Shown: in pieces, positions 1 through 10,239 of the stretch
How positions within the stretch are numbered: position 1 is the first letter of the stretch
How the letters are laid out: each line of letters opens with the position of its first letter
NCBI GenBank assembly: GCA_014238945.1
Contig: JABAAB010000046.1
Span: forward strand, 108,300 to 172,299
Reading direction: 5' to 3'
DNA from: Lysobacterales bacterium
GTDB lineage: Bacteria > Pseudomonadota > Gammaproteobacteria > Xanthomonadales > SZUA-36
DNA length: 64,000 bases
The notes under the pieces: generated by a model
What the model was told of the DNA's origin: nothing
Databases searched by the model: none
Seen by the model: the letters and a program-made list of their open reading frames with translations, nothing else
Position numbers and translations under genes: made by a program

Positions 1-981
1 CGCAGTGAAGGAAACCAGTTGCTCGAAGCGGTGGATGAGTTGATCAGTATTGCCCGTGAGGCCGAAATTGGTGCAGAAATCTATCATCTAAAAGCCGCTG
101 GCAAAGACAACTGGCACAAACTGGAACAGGTATTTGAAAAGGTCGAAGCTGCACGTGCAGAAGGTCTCGATATAACGGCCGATATGTATAACTACACTGC
201 CGGGGCCACTGGTCTGGATGCGTCCATGCCACCGTGGGTTCAGGAGGGTGGTTATGATGAATGGGCCAAACGCTTGCAGGAACCGGACATCCGTGCACAA
301 CTGATTGAGGAAATCACCACCCCGACCGATGCCTGGGAAAACCTTTACCAGGCAGCCGGGAGTGCGGAGCGATTGCTGTTGGTCGGTTTCAAAAACCCCG
401 ACCTCAAATATCTGACCGGCAAAACACTGGCTGAAGTGGCGGAAATGCGGGGAACATCACCCGAAATCACCATGATGGACCTGGTGGTGGAAGATGGCAG
501 CCGCGTGGAGACCGTTTATTTCATCATGTCGGAGGACAATATCCGCAAGAAAATCGCTCAGCCCTGGATGGCTTTTGATTCCGATGCCGGGTCAATGGCA
601 CCCGAAGGCGTGTTCCTGCTTTCCAATCCGCACCCACGAGCTTATGGAAATTTCGCGCGTCTGCTGGGCAAATATGTTCGTGACGAGCAGGTTATTTCGC
701 TGGCCGAGGCGATACGCAGGCTGACCTCTTTTCCTGCCGGCAACCTGGGCATCAGTGACCGTGGCAGCCTGCAGTCCGGTTACTTTGCGGATATCGCAAT
801 TTTTGACCCGGCCCAAATCCAGGACCACGCCACCTTTGCCGACCCCCATCAGTACGCCACCGGTGTCCGTGATGTCATCGTAAACGGCGTACCGGTGCTA
901 TTGGATGGTGAGCATACCGGTGCTACCCCGGGACGGTTTGTCAAAGGTCCGGGTTATGTGTCCACCGACAGCGGGCGCTGA
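1..981 (+). CDS. N-acyl-D-amino-acid deacylase / D-aminoacylase-like amidohydrolase, C-terminal part (5' truncated by window edge)
   Basis: Open frame runs in from the window start; C-terminal amidohydrolase pattern (RRLTSFPAGNLGISDRGSLQSGYFADIAIFDP ... VIVNGVPVLLDGEHTGATPGRFVKGPG). Confidence 0.85.
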   Translation, partial: RSEGNQLLEAVDELISIAREAEIGAEIYHLKAAGKDNWHKLEQVFEKVEAARAEGLDITADMYNYTAGATGLDASMPPWVQEGGYDEWAKRLQEPDIRAQLIEEITTPTDAWENLYQAAGSAERLLLVGFKNPDLKYLTGKTLAEVAEMRGTSPEITMMDLVVEDGSRVETVYFIMSEDNIRKKIAQPWMAFDSDAGSMAPEGVFLLSNPHPRAYGNFARLLGKYVRDEQVISLAEAIRRLTSFPAGNLGISDRGSLQSGYFADIAIFDPAQIQDHATFADPHQYATGVRDVIVNGVPVLLDGEHTGATPGRFVKGPGYVSTDSGR

Positions 982-1154
982 CCATATGCAAGACACCAAT
1001 TTGGTATTTTCAACCACAATTTCGACGCAGATACCCGACCGAACTTATGGCGGATACGGCAACAAGTCACCCGAAATCAGGTCTACTTCAAACTTTGCTG
1101 CCGAGTGGCGAAGAAAATCCCGATACAAACTATCCATGCAGTGGATTTAGTCGA

Positions 1155-1160
1155 TATAAT
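1155..1160 (+). promoter_or_regulatory. Possible -10 element (TATAAT) upstream of ETF-QO gene
   Basis: Exact TATAAT 33 bp before the likely ATG at 1193; no convincing -35 seen. Confidence 0.3.
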
Positions 1161-1192
1161 TGACCGTTCAAATCGAGAATTCAGGAATCGGA

Positions 1193-2812
1193 ATGAGTGA
1201 GACAGTGACTGAACGCGAAGTCATGGAATATGACGTGATCATCGTCGGGGCGGGACCGTCGGGTCTTGCCTGTGCCATTCGCCTGAAACAACTCAAACCG
1301 GACCTGATGGTCGCGGTCATTGAAAAGAGTGCCGAAGTCGGTGCCCACATCCTCTCTGGTGCCGTCATTGAACCCGGACCGTTGGACGAATTGCTTCCCG
1401 GCTGGCGGGATAATCCACCACCCGTTTGTGTTCCGGTTGAACGTGATGAGCTCTCCTACCTGACGGCTACCTCCAAACGGAAACTGCCCACGCCGCCGCA
1501 GCAGAAAAACCACGGTAACTTTATCGTATCCCTGGGCGCTCTATGTGCCTGGCTGGCACCGCAGGCGGAAGCCGTGGGGGTGGATATTTTCCCGGGATAC
1601 GCAGCATCTGGAATTTTCTACACAGTGGACAACGCAGTCGGTGGAGTCATCATCGGTGATATGGGTGTGGACCGGGATGGACAACCCAAAGACACCTACA
1701 TGCAAGGTATCGAAATCCACGCACCGCTGACGGTGCTGGCAGAAGGCTGCCGTGGCCACCTGAGCAAACAACTGATCAGCAAATACGAATTGGACAAGGA
1801 ATCTGACCCACAGTGTTATGGGGTAGGTATCAAGGAACTCTGGCAAGTTGATGCAGGCAAGTGCAAACCGGGCCTGGTACAGCATTCCATCGGCTGGCCA
1901 CTGGATAAATCCACCTATGGCGGCAGTTTCATATATCACCTGGACAAGGACCGTGTGGCAGTGGGTTTTGTAACCGCCCTGGATTATTCCGACCCTGAAT
2001 TTTCCCCGTTTGAAGCATTTCAGCAGTTCAAACACCACCCCGAAATCAAGCCCCTGTTTGAGGGGGGGGAAATTCTCTCCGGTGGTGCCCGTACGATCAT
2101 TGAGGGTGGTTCCCAGTCCCTGCCCCGCGTAGACATGCCGGGAGCGCTGTTGATCGGCGATGCCGCAGGCTTGCTAAACCTGCCAAAAATAAAGGGCACA
2201 CACCAGGCCATCCGTTCCGGAATGCTGGCCGCGGTCCATATTGCTGACAAGGGTAGCGCCGACGGATTCGATGCCGCCCTGAGGTCGTCGCCGGTCATGA
2301 AGGAACTGCACAAGGTGCGGAATATCCGCCCCGGTTTTAACAAGGGACTTTGGCGTGGCCTGATTACCGCTGGGATTGAGACCATCACCGCCGGTAAATT
2401 ACCCCGCACCCTACACAATCACGCAGACCATTCCTCGTTACGGAATTTGAGTGATACTAAGACCATTGATCGACACTGGGTCAAACGCGACCTGGCACCG
2501 CGTGACCGCCTGGCATCGGTGTATTTTGCCGCCACCGAACACGATGAAGACCAGCCGGTGCACCTGCAAATTCTCGAACCCGATATCTGTATTACCCGTT
2601 GCGGTGAGGAGTACAATCACCCCTGTACGCGCTTTTGTCCGGCCAATGTTTACGAAATTGTCGAAGATGAGCAAGCCGATGCCGGTATTCGGCTGCAAAT
2701 CAATGCAGCAAATTGCGTACACTGCAAGACCTGTGACATCAAGGATCCGTACCAGATCATCAACTGGGTCACTCCGGAAGGTGGCAGTGGACCCAATTAC
2801 CAGAATCTCTGA
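1193..2812 (+). CDS. Electron transfer flavoprotein-ubiquinone oxidoreductase
   Basis: N-terminal FAD-binding motif DVIIVGAGPSGLACAIRLKQ; C-terminal ferredoxin-like Cys cluster CPANVYEI...CVHCKTCDIKDPYQIINWVTPEGGSGPNY typical of ETF-QO. Start at ATG 1193 preferred over the upstream TTG at 1160. Confidence 0.95.
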   Translation: MSETVTEREVMEYDVIIVGAGPSGLACAIRLKQLKPDLMVAVIEKSAEVGAHILSGAVIEPGPLDELLPGWRDNPPPVCVPVERDELSYLTATSKRKLPTPPQQKNHGNFIVSLGALCAWLAPQAEAVGVDIFPGYAASGIFYTVDNAVGGVIIGDMGVDRDGQPKDTYMQGIEIHAPLTVLAEGCRGHLSKQLISKYELDKESDPQCYGVGIKELWQVDAGKCKPGLVQHSIGWPLDKSTYGGSFIYHLDKDRVAVGFVTALDYSDPEFSPFEAFQQFKHHPEIKPLFEGGEILSGGARTIIEGGSQSLPRVDMPGALLIGDAAGLLNLPKIKGTHQAIRSGMLAAVHIADKGSADGFDAALRSSPVMKELHKVRNIRPGFNKGLWRGLITAGIETITAGKLPRTLHNHADHSSLRNLSDTKTIDRHWVKRDLAPRDRLASVYFAATEHDEDQPVHLQILEPDICITRCGEEYNHPCTRFCPANVYEIVEDEQADAGIRLQINAANCVHCKTCDIKDPYQIINWVTPEGGSGPNYQNL

Positions 2813-2853
2813 CCAAAAATCACATTTGTAAATCACATTAGTAAGGAATACCC

Positions 2854-3600
2854 ATGAAAATACTGGTTGGCATCAAACGCGTTGTGGATTACAACGTTCG
2901 AATCCGTATCAAACCGGATGGCAGCGGTGTGGATACCGATGGCGTCAAGATGAGCATCAATCCCTTTGACGAAATCGCCCTGGAAGAGGCCCTGCGGATC
3001 AGGGAAGCCGGAATGGCAGAAGAAGTTATCGTGGTTTCCTTGGGTGACAACGCCTGTCAGCAACAATTGCGCACCGGTCTTGCCATGGGTGCGGACCGGG
3101 CCATCCAGGTAGGTGCTCCTGCCAGCCTGCAGCCACTGACCATTGCGCGTGCTTTCATGGAAGTTATCAACAGGGAAAAACCTGGACTGGTATTGCTGGG
3201 CAAGCAGGCCATTGATGGTGATAATTCCCAGACCGCCCAGATGCTGGCGGCATTGTGGGATCGTCCGCAAGCCACTTTTGCTTCGAAAATGTCACTCGAG
3301 GAAGACATCGCCACGGTCACCCGTGAGGTCGATGCCGGTCTGGAGACCATCGAGGTGGATCTGCCAGCGGTCATCTCGGTTGACCTGCGTCTCAACGAAC
3401 CCCGCTTTGTCAAACTGCCGGATATTATGAAGGCCAAGCGTAAACCGCTGGATGTCCTGAGTCTGGATGACCTTGGGGTCAGCATAGAAAATGACATCCA
3501 GTTCAAACACCACGAACCACCACCGGTGCGTGAAAAAGGCATTATGGTTGAAGACGCAGCACAACTGGTTGCAGAACTCAAAAACCGCGGACTGGTTTAA
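2854..3600 (+). CDS. etfB: Electron transfer flavoprotein beta subunit
   Basis: MKILVGIKRVVDYNVRIRIKPDGSGVDTDGVKMSINPFDEIALEEALRIRE; followed directly by etfA. Confidence 0.95.
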   Translation: MKILVGIKRVVDYNVRIRIKPDGSGVDTDGVKMSINPFDEIALEEALRIREAGMAEEVIVVSLGDNACQQQLRTGLAMGADRAIQVGAPASLQPLTIARAFMEVINREKPGLVLLGKQAIDGDNSQTAQMLAALWDRPQATFASKMSLEEDIATVTREVDAGLETIEVDLPAVISVDLRLNEPRFVKLPDIMKAKRKPLDVLSLDDLGVSIENDIQFKHHEPPPVREKGIMVEDAAQLVAELKNRGLV

Positions 3601-3610
3601 GGAAATTAAT

Positions 3611-4549
3611 ATGAGCAGAACATTAATCATTGCGGAACACGATGGAAAGGAACTGAATCCGAGCACCGCCAAGTGTGCCCGTTGTGCAACCGCCATCGGG
3701 TCAGAGTTTGACATCGTGGTACTGGGTTCAGACACAACGAATATTGCCGCGCAGGCTGCCGCCATCGATGGTACACAAACCGTGATAAACATCAGTGCCG
3801 GCCACCTGGAAAACCCACTGGCGGTGAACCATGCCGCGGAGGTTGTGGCCATGGCCGATGGCTACAGTCACATCCTGGGTCCTTCAACCACCTTCGGCCG
3901 GGACCTGATGCCCCGCATAGCAGCTTTGCTGGGGGTTAACCAGGTCAGTGATATTTCCTCGGTCAGTGGCTCCCATCAGTTCAAACGACCCATTTACGCA
4001 GGCAATGCCATCGTGGATGTCGAGGCACCGGAGGGGGTCACCCTGGTGGCAACGGTGCGGACAGCTTCCTGGAAAAGCGCTGGTGACAACGGCAACGCCG
4101 GTGTTGAGGATCGCGAAGCCAGCGCGGCCCCAAGCAATCACACACGTTATATCGACCTCCAGTCCGGTGACACAGAACGGCCCGATCTGCAAACTGCCAA
4201 CCGGGTGGTTTCCGGTGGCCGTGCATTGGCCAGTAAAGAAAACTTTGATCTGATTTACAGCCTGGCCGATCTGATCGGGGCGGGCGCAGGGGCATCACGG
4301 GCAGCCGTTGATGCCGGTTATGTTCCCAATGACATGCAGGTGGGGCAGACCGGAAAGATCATATCCCCTGACCTGTACATGGCGTTTGGAATCTCGGGTG
4401 CCATTCAACATGTCACCGGGATCAAGGACGCGGGTACCATCGTGGCTATAAACAAGGATGCAGAAGCACCGATTTTTGAAATTGCGGACATCGGGCTTGC
4501 GGCTGACCTGTTTACCGTCATTCCGGAAATGAAGCAATTGCTGGGTTAA
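3611..4549 (+). CDS. etfA: Electron transfer flavoprotein alpha subunit
   Basis: MSRTLIIAEHDGKELNPST...; C-terminal FAD domain VVSGGRALASKENFDLIYSLADLIGAGAGASRAAVDAGY...GQTGKIISPDLYMAFGISGAIQHVTGIKDAGTIVAINKDAEAPIF. Confidence 0.95.
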   Translation: MSRTLIIAEHDGKELNPSTAKCARCATAIGSEFDIVVLGSDTTNIAAQAAAIDGTQTVINISAGHLENPLAVNHAAEVVAMADGYSHILGPSTTFGRDLMPRIAALLGVNQVSDISSVSGSHQFKRPIYAGNAIVDVEAPEGVTLVATVRTASWKSAGDNGNAGVEDREASAAPSNHTRYIDLQSGDTERPDLQTANRVVSGGRALASKENFDLIYSLADLIGAGAGASRAAVDAGYVPNDMQVGQTGKIISPDLYMAFGISGAIQHVTGIKDAGTIVAINKDAEAPIFEIADIGLAADLFTVIPEMKQLLG

Positions 4550-4657
4550 AGACACACCATGGGCTCGTATGTCCAACAACCAACGGTTCAATTAGGCAGG
4601 GCTGGTGTACATTGAGCCCCTTTGCGGCAGTGTAACACCGGCTCGCGGGGCGCAAAT

Positions 4658-6610
4658 ATGATGACAGATCCTATATGGTCCCCAAGCGCCCGGCGGATAC
4701 AACAGGCCAACATTTCGCGTTTCATGATGCTGGCAAGACTGGAGATGGACCCCGGTATTCGCAGCTATCGGGACCTGCACCGTTTTTCCATTGATTCACC
4801 AGACATGTTCTGGCGTGCCATCTGGGAATTCTGCGGGGTCATCGGCAGCCCCGGTGAGCGAACACTACAACACGCAGATCGCATGCCGGGTGCACAGTGG
4901 TTTCCGGATGCCAGCCTGAATTTTGCCGAGAACCTGCTGCGTTACCGGGATGATCGCGAAGCGCTGGTATTTCGTTCAGAAACCGGTATTGAAAGCAGCT
5001 TAAGCTACGGGCAGTTGTACCGCGAGGTGGCCGGTGTTGCTTCCGCACTGCTCAGGATGGGCATAGGACCGGGCGACCGGGTTGCCGCCTACCTGCCCAA
5101 TCTGCCGGAAACCATCATCGCCATGCTGGCAACCACCAGCATCGGCGCCATCTGGTCATCCTGCTCTCCGGATTTTGGTATCAATGGCGTGGTGGACCGG
5201 CTTGGGCAGATCGAACCCAGGGTAGTGTTCTGTGCAGCCGCTTATACCTACAACGGCAAGCAGCATGATTGCCTGGCCAAGATCCGGCAGATCCAGCAAC
5301 GCATCGGCAGTATCGAAAAAATCGTGGTGACACCCTATGTTGCCGTTGATCCCGACCTGTCCGGTTTGATAAATGCCCAGCTGTGGGCGGACTTCCAGGA
5401 CACAGACGCCAGCGAAATTGACTTTGCCCGCCTGCCGTTCAACCACCCGGTTTACATACTGTATTCATCGGGTACCACCGGTGTACCCAAATGCATCACC
5501 CATGGCGCTGGTGGCACCTTGCTGCAGCACCTGAAGGAACTGATGCTGCATACTGATCTCAAACGTGACGACCGGTTTATGTACTTCACCACCTGTGGCT
5601 GGATGATGTGGAACTGGATGGTCAGCGGTCTTGCCACCGGTGCTGCACTCATACTCTTCGAAGGATCACCTTTCCACCCCGGGCCTGCAGCATTGTTTGA
5701 CCTCGTAGATGAACAGAAAATCACGGTTTTTGGCACCGGCGCCAAGGCCATCTCCGCGTGGCAGAAGGCGGGTGTCAAACCACGCAAAACCCACACAATG
5801 ACCTCTCTGAAAACTATCCTGTCTACCGGTTCACCGCTGGCTCCGGAAAGCTTTGAATACGTTTATTCAGAGATTAAGAACGACCTGTGCCTTTCCTCCA
5901 TCGCCGGTGGTACCGACATTGTTTCCTGTTTCGCACCCGGATGCCCAACGCTGCCGGTATACCGTGGTGAGATCCAGTGCCTGGGTCTGGGGATGGCGGT
6001 GGAAATCTGCCGCGACGATGGCAGTTATGCAGACATCAATGAAACCGGCGAATTATGCTGTCGCACGCCCTTCCCTTCTATGCCCGTGTATTTTTGGGGG
6101 GACGCAGATGGCAGCAAATACCAGTCCGCATATTTTGAACAGTATCCCGGCATCTGGGCACATGGCGACTATGCAAAGATCACCGAACACGGGGGTCTGG
6201 TGATTTTCGGGCGCTCGGATGCCACCCTGAACCCGGGTGGTGTGCGTATTGGAACGGCCGAGATCTACCGCCAGGTGGAGAGCCTGGATGAAGTGGTTGA
6301 AAGTATCTGCGTAGGCCAGGACTGGGATGATGATGTACGCGTAGTGCTGTTTGTGCGTCTGCGCGAACGTCTGACGCTCGATGATGACCTGCAAACGCGG
6401 ATTCGCAAAGTTGTTCGTGATAACGCCACACCAAGACACGTGCCCGCACGGATCATCCAGGTTGGTGACATCCCACGTACCGTCAGTGGCAAAATCGTAG
6501 AACTGGCTGTGCGAAACGTCATTCATGACAGGCCGGTCAAGAATGTGGACGCACTGGCCAATCCAGAAGCATTGGATTTGTACCGGCAATTGCCTGAACT
6601 TAGTCGCTGA
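4658..6610 (+). CDS. Acetoacetyl-CoA synthetase (acetoacetate-CoA ligase)
   Basis: AMP-binding motif YILYSSGTTGVPKCITHGAGGTLLQHLKEL; full-length match to the AacS pattern including N-terminal WRAIWEFCGVIGSPGERTL and C-terminal TVSGKIVELAVRNVIH. Confidence 0.92.
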   Translation: MMTDPIWSPSARRIQQANISRFMMLARLEMDPGIRSYRDLHRFSIDSPDMFWRAIWEFCGVIGSPGERTLQHADRMPGAQWFPDASLNFAENLLRYRDDREALVFRSETGIESSLSYGQLYREVAGVASALLRMGIGPGDRVAAYLPNLPETIIAMLATTSIGAIWSSCSPDFGINGVVDRLGQIEPRVVFCAAAYTYNGKQHDCLAKIRQIQQRIGSIEKIVVTPYVAVDPDLSGLINAQLWADFQDTDASEIDFARLPFNHPVYILYSSGTTGVPKCITHGAGGTLLQHLKELMLHTDLKRDDRFMYFTTCGWMMWNWMVSGLATGAALILFEGSPFHPGPAALFDLVDEQKITVFGTGAKAISAWQKAGVKPRKTHTMTSLKTILSTGSPLAPESFEYVYSEIKNDLCLSSIAGGTDIVSCFAPGCPTLPVYRGEIQCLGLGMAVEICRDDGSYADINETGELCCRTPFPSMPVYFWGDADGSKYQSAYFEQYPGIWAHGDYAKITEHGGLVIFGRSDATLNPGGVRIGTAEIYRQVESLDEVVESICVGQDWDDDVRVVLFVRLRERLTLDDDLQTRIRKVVRDNATPRHVPARIIQVGDIPRTVSGKIVELAVRNVIHDRPVKNVDALANPEALDLYRQLPELSR

Positions 6611-6761
6611 CTGATCCATACCATCCAGGATTCAACCTTGTGATAGCAGAATCCATCATTTTGGGGCTGCAATTACTACAGATACGGAATGACGGGTTTT
6701 GGGTTAAACTTCGATGCTGGGTTAATAATTTTGAACAACTACAAAGGCCCCAAACCAGAGC

Positions 6762-8228
6762 ATGTTACGAGACAAGCACTTTATTTTTCAGCCACGCTTC
6801 ATAAAGGTGCTGTTGGCCGAACATTCAAATTTGACGACGGCGTTGACATTATTTGCGATGTTTTGTGCATCCACTGCCAGTGCCCAACCGGTAGTGACTT
6901 TCGAATATGAAAGCCATATAGGCGATCAGCGCGATTTTTATGCCCAGACTTTCCCCCCAAATCAGGTACCACCAACCGGGTTCAATGCACCCACAGGCGC
7001 GGACTGGTTAAACGCCAGTGAATTGGTAATTGCAGACCGTAGTAACCTCAAATTGCAGAAATGCGATGACACGGGTAACTGTATTTTCATGGGGGCTGAT
7101 GCGGTTTTCGGAACCAGAAATTCCCGATTTACCTTTGACCTGCCCCACGGTATAGAAGTCACGACCGGTGAGACATTTGTTGTAGCTGACGAGGACAATC
7201 ATGCGATCCAGCTTTGTTCTGTCGCAAGTTGTACCTACATTGGTGATGAAGACAGCCAAGCCAATCCGCCGGGTACATCCCTGGGCAAGTGGAGTTCACC
7301 CAAGGATGCCGCCTTTGATTCAGAGGGTAATATTCACGCCCTCGATACCGGTAATAACCGCATCCAGGTATTGCGCGCGGGAGACCTGTTTGTGCAGGAT
7401 GTCTACCTGACCAGCGGGTCAGCCGTCGGACAAATAAATAATGCCAGTGGCATCGCAATCGACAGCGAGGACCGGGTGATAATTGCAGATACCGGTAATC
7501 ACCGAATCCAGATTTGTGATACCACGCCCACCTGCACCTCCTTTGGCATGCAGGGAACGGCGGTTGGGCAATTCAATTCACCCGTTGGGGTTGACGTGGA
7601 TGACCTGGGTCGTATCTGGATCGCCGACACCCTTAATAACCGCATACAGGTATGCGATTATGATGGAGCATGTGTGGCCTTTGGTGAATTTGGTACCGGA
7701 CAGGGTCAGTTTGATGAACCACACGATGTGGCGGTACACCCTTCGGGTCGGGTCGTGGTTGTGGATACGAGAAACCACCGCCTGCAGTTGTTCACCACCG
7801 AGTCCGGTTTCCAGATGAATGCCGGTCTGAATGATGCCTGGTTTTACCCGGTCACCGACGGCCAGGGGTTCTTCATTACTGTTTTTCCCGATCTGGGCCT
7901 CGTATCCCTTGCCTGGTTCACCTATGACACCGAACTGGTCGTGGGAGATGCCAACCTGGGCGATGTTGGGCATCGCTGGTTGACGGCACTGGGGTCCATT
8001 GATGGAAACCGTTCGGTAATGGCGATTGATATCGCATCCGGTGGTCTGTTTGACACCACCACCGAAATCACCCACACGCCCGATGGCAGCATCATCCTGA
8101 CATTTACCGGTTGCAATGCAGGCACCGTGGAATACGACATACCATCAATCGACCAGCAAGGCACGGTACCCATCCAGCGTATCGCCAGCGACAATATCGG
8201 GCTTTGTCTGGAACTGTTGTCTGAATAG
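6762..8228 (+). CDS. Secreted NHL-repeat beta-propeller protein with C-terminal domain of unknown function
   Basis: Repeated NHL-type units (ALDTGNNRIQVL, IADTGNHRIQICD, IADTLNNRIQVCD, VVDTRNHRLQLF); N-terminal hydrophobic signal-like segment ending ASTASAQP. Confidence 0.85.
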   Translation: MLRDKHFIFQPRFIKVLLAEHSNLTTALTLFAMFCASTASAQPVVTFEYESHIGDQRDFYAQTFPPNQVPPTGFNAPTGADWLNASELVIADRSNLKLQKCDDTGNCIFMGADAVFGTRNSRFTFDLPHGIEVTTGETFVVADEDNHAIQLCSVASCTYIGDEDSQANPPGTSLGKWSSPKDAAFDSEGNIHALDTGNNRIQVLRAGDLFVQDVYLTSGSAVGQINNASGIAIDSEDRVIIADTGNHRIQICDTTPTCTSFGMQGTAVGQFNSPVGVDVDDLGRIWIADTLNNRIQVCDYDGACVAFGEFGTGQGQFDEPHDVAVHPSGRVVVVDTRNHRLQLFTTESGFQMNAGLNDAWFYPVTDGQGFFITVFPDLGLVSLAWFTYDTELVVGDANLGDVGHRWLTALGSIDGNRSVMAIDIASGGLFDTTTEITHTPDGSIILTFTGCNAGTVEYDIPSIDQQGTVPIQRIASDNIGLCLELLSE

Positions 8229-8252
8229 ATCGCAACCGGTTGTAACCCCCGA

Positions 8253-9626
8253 TCAACGGTCTGCTTTTCTCCGCAGGTAGTTGAGCAAATCCACTCTCGT
8301 GATCAGACCCAGGAACTCTTCTCCCTGTTTTACAATTGCGACGTAGTCCTTGTTAAATATCGGCATCAGGCTTTCCACCGGGTCACTCACATCAACTGAC
8401 GCCAGATCGGTCACCATGGCTGTGCTGACCAGGTCCTTGAAGTGCTTGCTGGATTTGGCCACGGCCAGCAACAAATCAGATTCATCGATAAATCCAACCA
8501 GTCGCCTGTTATCAATTACAGGCAACTGTGACACATCGTAAAGTTTCATCCGGCTATAAGCGTTCGCCAACGGTTCATCCGGCCCCACGGTTACCGTGTC
8601 GTTGGACTTGAAGGGCTTGGCAATCAGGTCGAGCAGATTGCCATGTTGCTCCTCCTCAATGAAGCCCTGGTCACGCATCCAGAAATCGTTGTACATCTTC
8701 GATAAATACCGGTTGCCGGTATCACAGGCCAGCGTGAGCACTGTTTTCGGTTCGGTCTGTTCCTGACAGAACTTCAGGGCGGCCGCCAGCAGTGTTCCGG
8801 TGGAAGAACCGGCCAAAACACCCTCTTTGACCAACAAATCCCTGCCAATCAGCATGCTTTCCCGGTCACTGATGGCATAGGCCCGGGTCACTCGGGTAAA
8901 ATCGCTGATGGTCGGCAGAAAATCCTCACCGATACCCTCGACCAGCCAGCTGAAGCTTTTTTCTGACAACACCCCCTCATTGATGTACTGGGCCAGGATG
9001 GAGCCTTCGGGATCTGCAAGGACCAGTTCCAGTTCAGGCGCAACCTTTTCAAAATAATGTGACAGACCGGTGACGGTTCCACTGGAGCCCACTCCCAGCA
9101 CAATGGCATCCAGCTTGTGATCCATCTGTTCCCAGATTTCCGGACCGGTAACCTCTTCATGTGCACTGGGATTGGACGGGTTTCCAAATTGATTGATAAA
9201 GAATGACCCTTCGATCTCATTGGCCATCGACCTGGCCAGGTCCTGGTAATATGCCGGATGTCCCTTGGCCACATCTGAACGTGTCAGTACGACCTGTGCG
9301 CCCATCGCCTTGAGGTTTGATATCTTTTCCCGGCTCATTTTGTCCGGTATGACAAGAATTAGTTTGTATCCTTTCTGCGCGGCCACCAACGCCAGACCCA
9401 GGCCGGTGTTGCCTGCGGTTCCCTCTACCAGGGTCGCGCCAGGCTTGATCAGGCCTGCCTGCTCGGCATCATCTATCATCTTCAAGCCGATTCGATCCTT
9501 GATCGAACCACCCGGATTTTGACTTTCCAGCTTGATGTACAACGTACATGGACCGGTGTCCATGTGATTAATGCGTACTACCGGTGTATTTCCGATCAGG
9601 TCAAGAACAGAATCATAAACTTGCAT
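8253..9626 (-). CDS. PLP-dependent cystathionine beta-synthase with C-terminal tandem CBS domains
   Basis: MQVYDSVLDLIGNTPVVRINHM...KLESQNPGGSIKDRIGLKMI...EGTAGNTGLGLALVAAQKGYK; C-terminal CBS repeats. Start taken as ATG 9626 from similarity. Confidence 0.9.
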   Translation of the reverse strand: MQVYDSVLDLIGNTPVVRINHMDTGPCTLYIKLESQNPGGSIKDRIGLKMIDDAEQAGLIKPGATLVEGTAGNTGLGLALVAAQKGYKLILVIPDKMSREKISNLKAMGAQVVLTRSDVAKGHPAYYQDLARSMANEIEGSFFINQFGNPSNPSAHEEVTGPEIWEQMDHKLDAIVLGVGSSGTVTGLSHYFEKVAPELELVLADPEGSILAQYINEGVLSEKSFSWLVEGIGEDFLPTISDFTRVTRAYAISDRESMLIGRDLLVKEGVLAGSSTGTLLAAALKFCQEQTEPKTVLTLACDTGNRYLSKMYNDFWMRDQGFIEEEQHGNLLDLIAKPFKSNDTVTVGPDEPLANAYSRMKLYDVSQLPVIDNRRLVGFIDESDLLLAVAKSSKHFKDLVSTAMVTDLASVDVSDPVESLMPIFNKDYVAIVKQGEEFLGLITRVDLLNYLRRKADR

Positions 9627-9662
9627 ATATTTAATTACTCCAACAGAAAAAGTAATGAGCAC

Positions 9663-9692
9663 AAAAAAAACGGTCGGGGATTCCCCGACCGT
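9663..9692 (-). terminator. Rho-independent terminator for the YdcH-like gene
   Basis: On the minus strand: ACGGTCGGGG-AAT-CCCCGACCG hairpin followed by TTTTTTTT, just downstream of the stop at 9718. Confidence 0.85.
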
Positions 9693-9717
9693 ACTTTATT
9701 CCTTTATCAATGATTTG

Positions 9718-9951
9718 TCAGGCTTGAACGGCATCCATTAACGTCGCTAATCTGTCTTTTGCCCATAACTTTTCTTTTTTTAACTGATTTAGTGCCAGGT
9801 CTTCCATCGGTGCCGTACCCAGTTCCGCTGCTGTGACCCGTTTGTCGAGTGCCTGGTGGCGGTTGAAGATACGGCGAAAGTCTTCGCTCTCTTTCATCAG
9901 TTTATCCATTACATTACGGCGGTGTTCGAACATGGCATTACTCCTATACAT
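9718..9951 (-). CDS. YdcH family (DUF465) small protein
   Basis: MFEHRRNVMDKLMKESEDFRRIFNRHQALDKRVTAAELGTAPMEDLALNQLKKEKLWAKDRLATLM; DUF465 pattern. True start may be the internal ATG (MFEHRR). Confidence 0.85.
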   Translation of the reverse strand: MYRSNAMFEHRRNVMDKLMKESEDFRRIFNRHQALDKRVTAAELGTAPMEDLALNQLKKEKLWAKDRLATLMDAVQA

Positions 9952-10239
9952 GATGAATCACACGCAAATTAAGGGTATGCATCAGCAGCCCCGGGGCGTG
10001 TGAAGTAACAGTTGGGAAATTAAAAATCAGGATGTTATAGCTATCAGGAGTGTGCAGCGATATGCTTGAGGCAGCCGCTGCCATTAATCACGAATTCCTG
10101 TTGTGCATCTAATTATCACCATAGCAATGAACTAACATTAGCGCAAACCAAGGAATCTGGCAAGTCACTTTTTGAACATTAAACCGGTGATCTGCACACA
10201 ATCTTTTCTGCTTTTATTCCTTCTGGTTTACTTTGTGGT

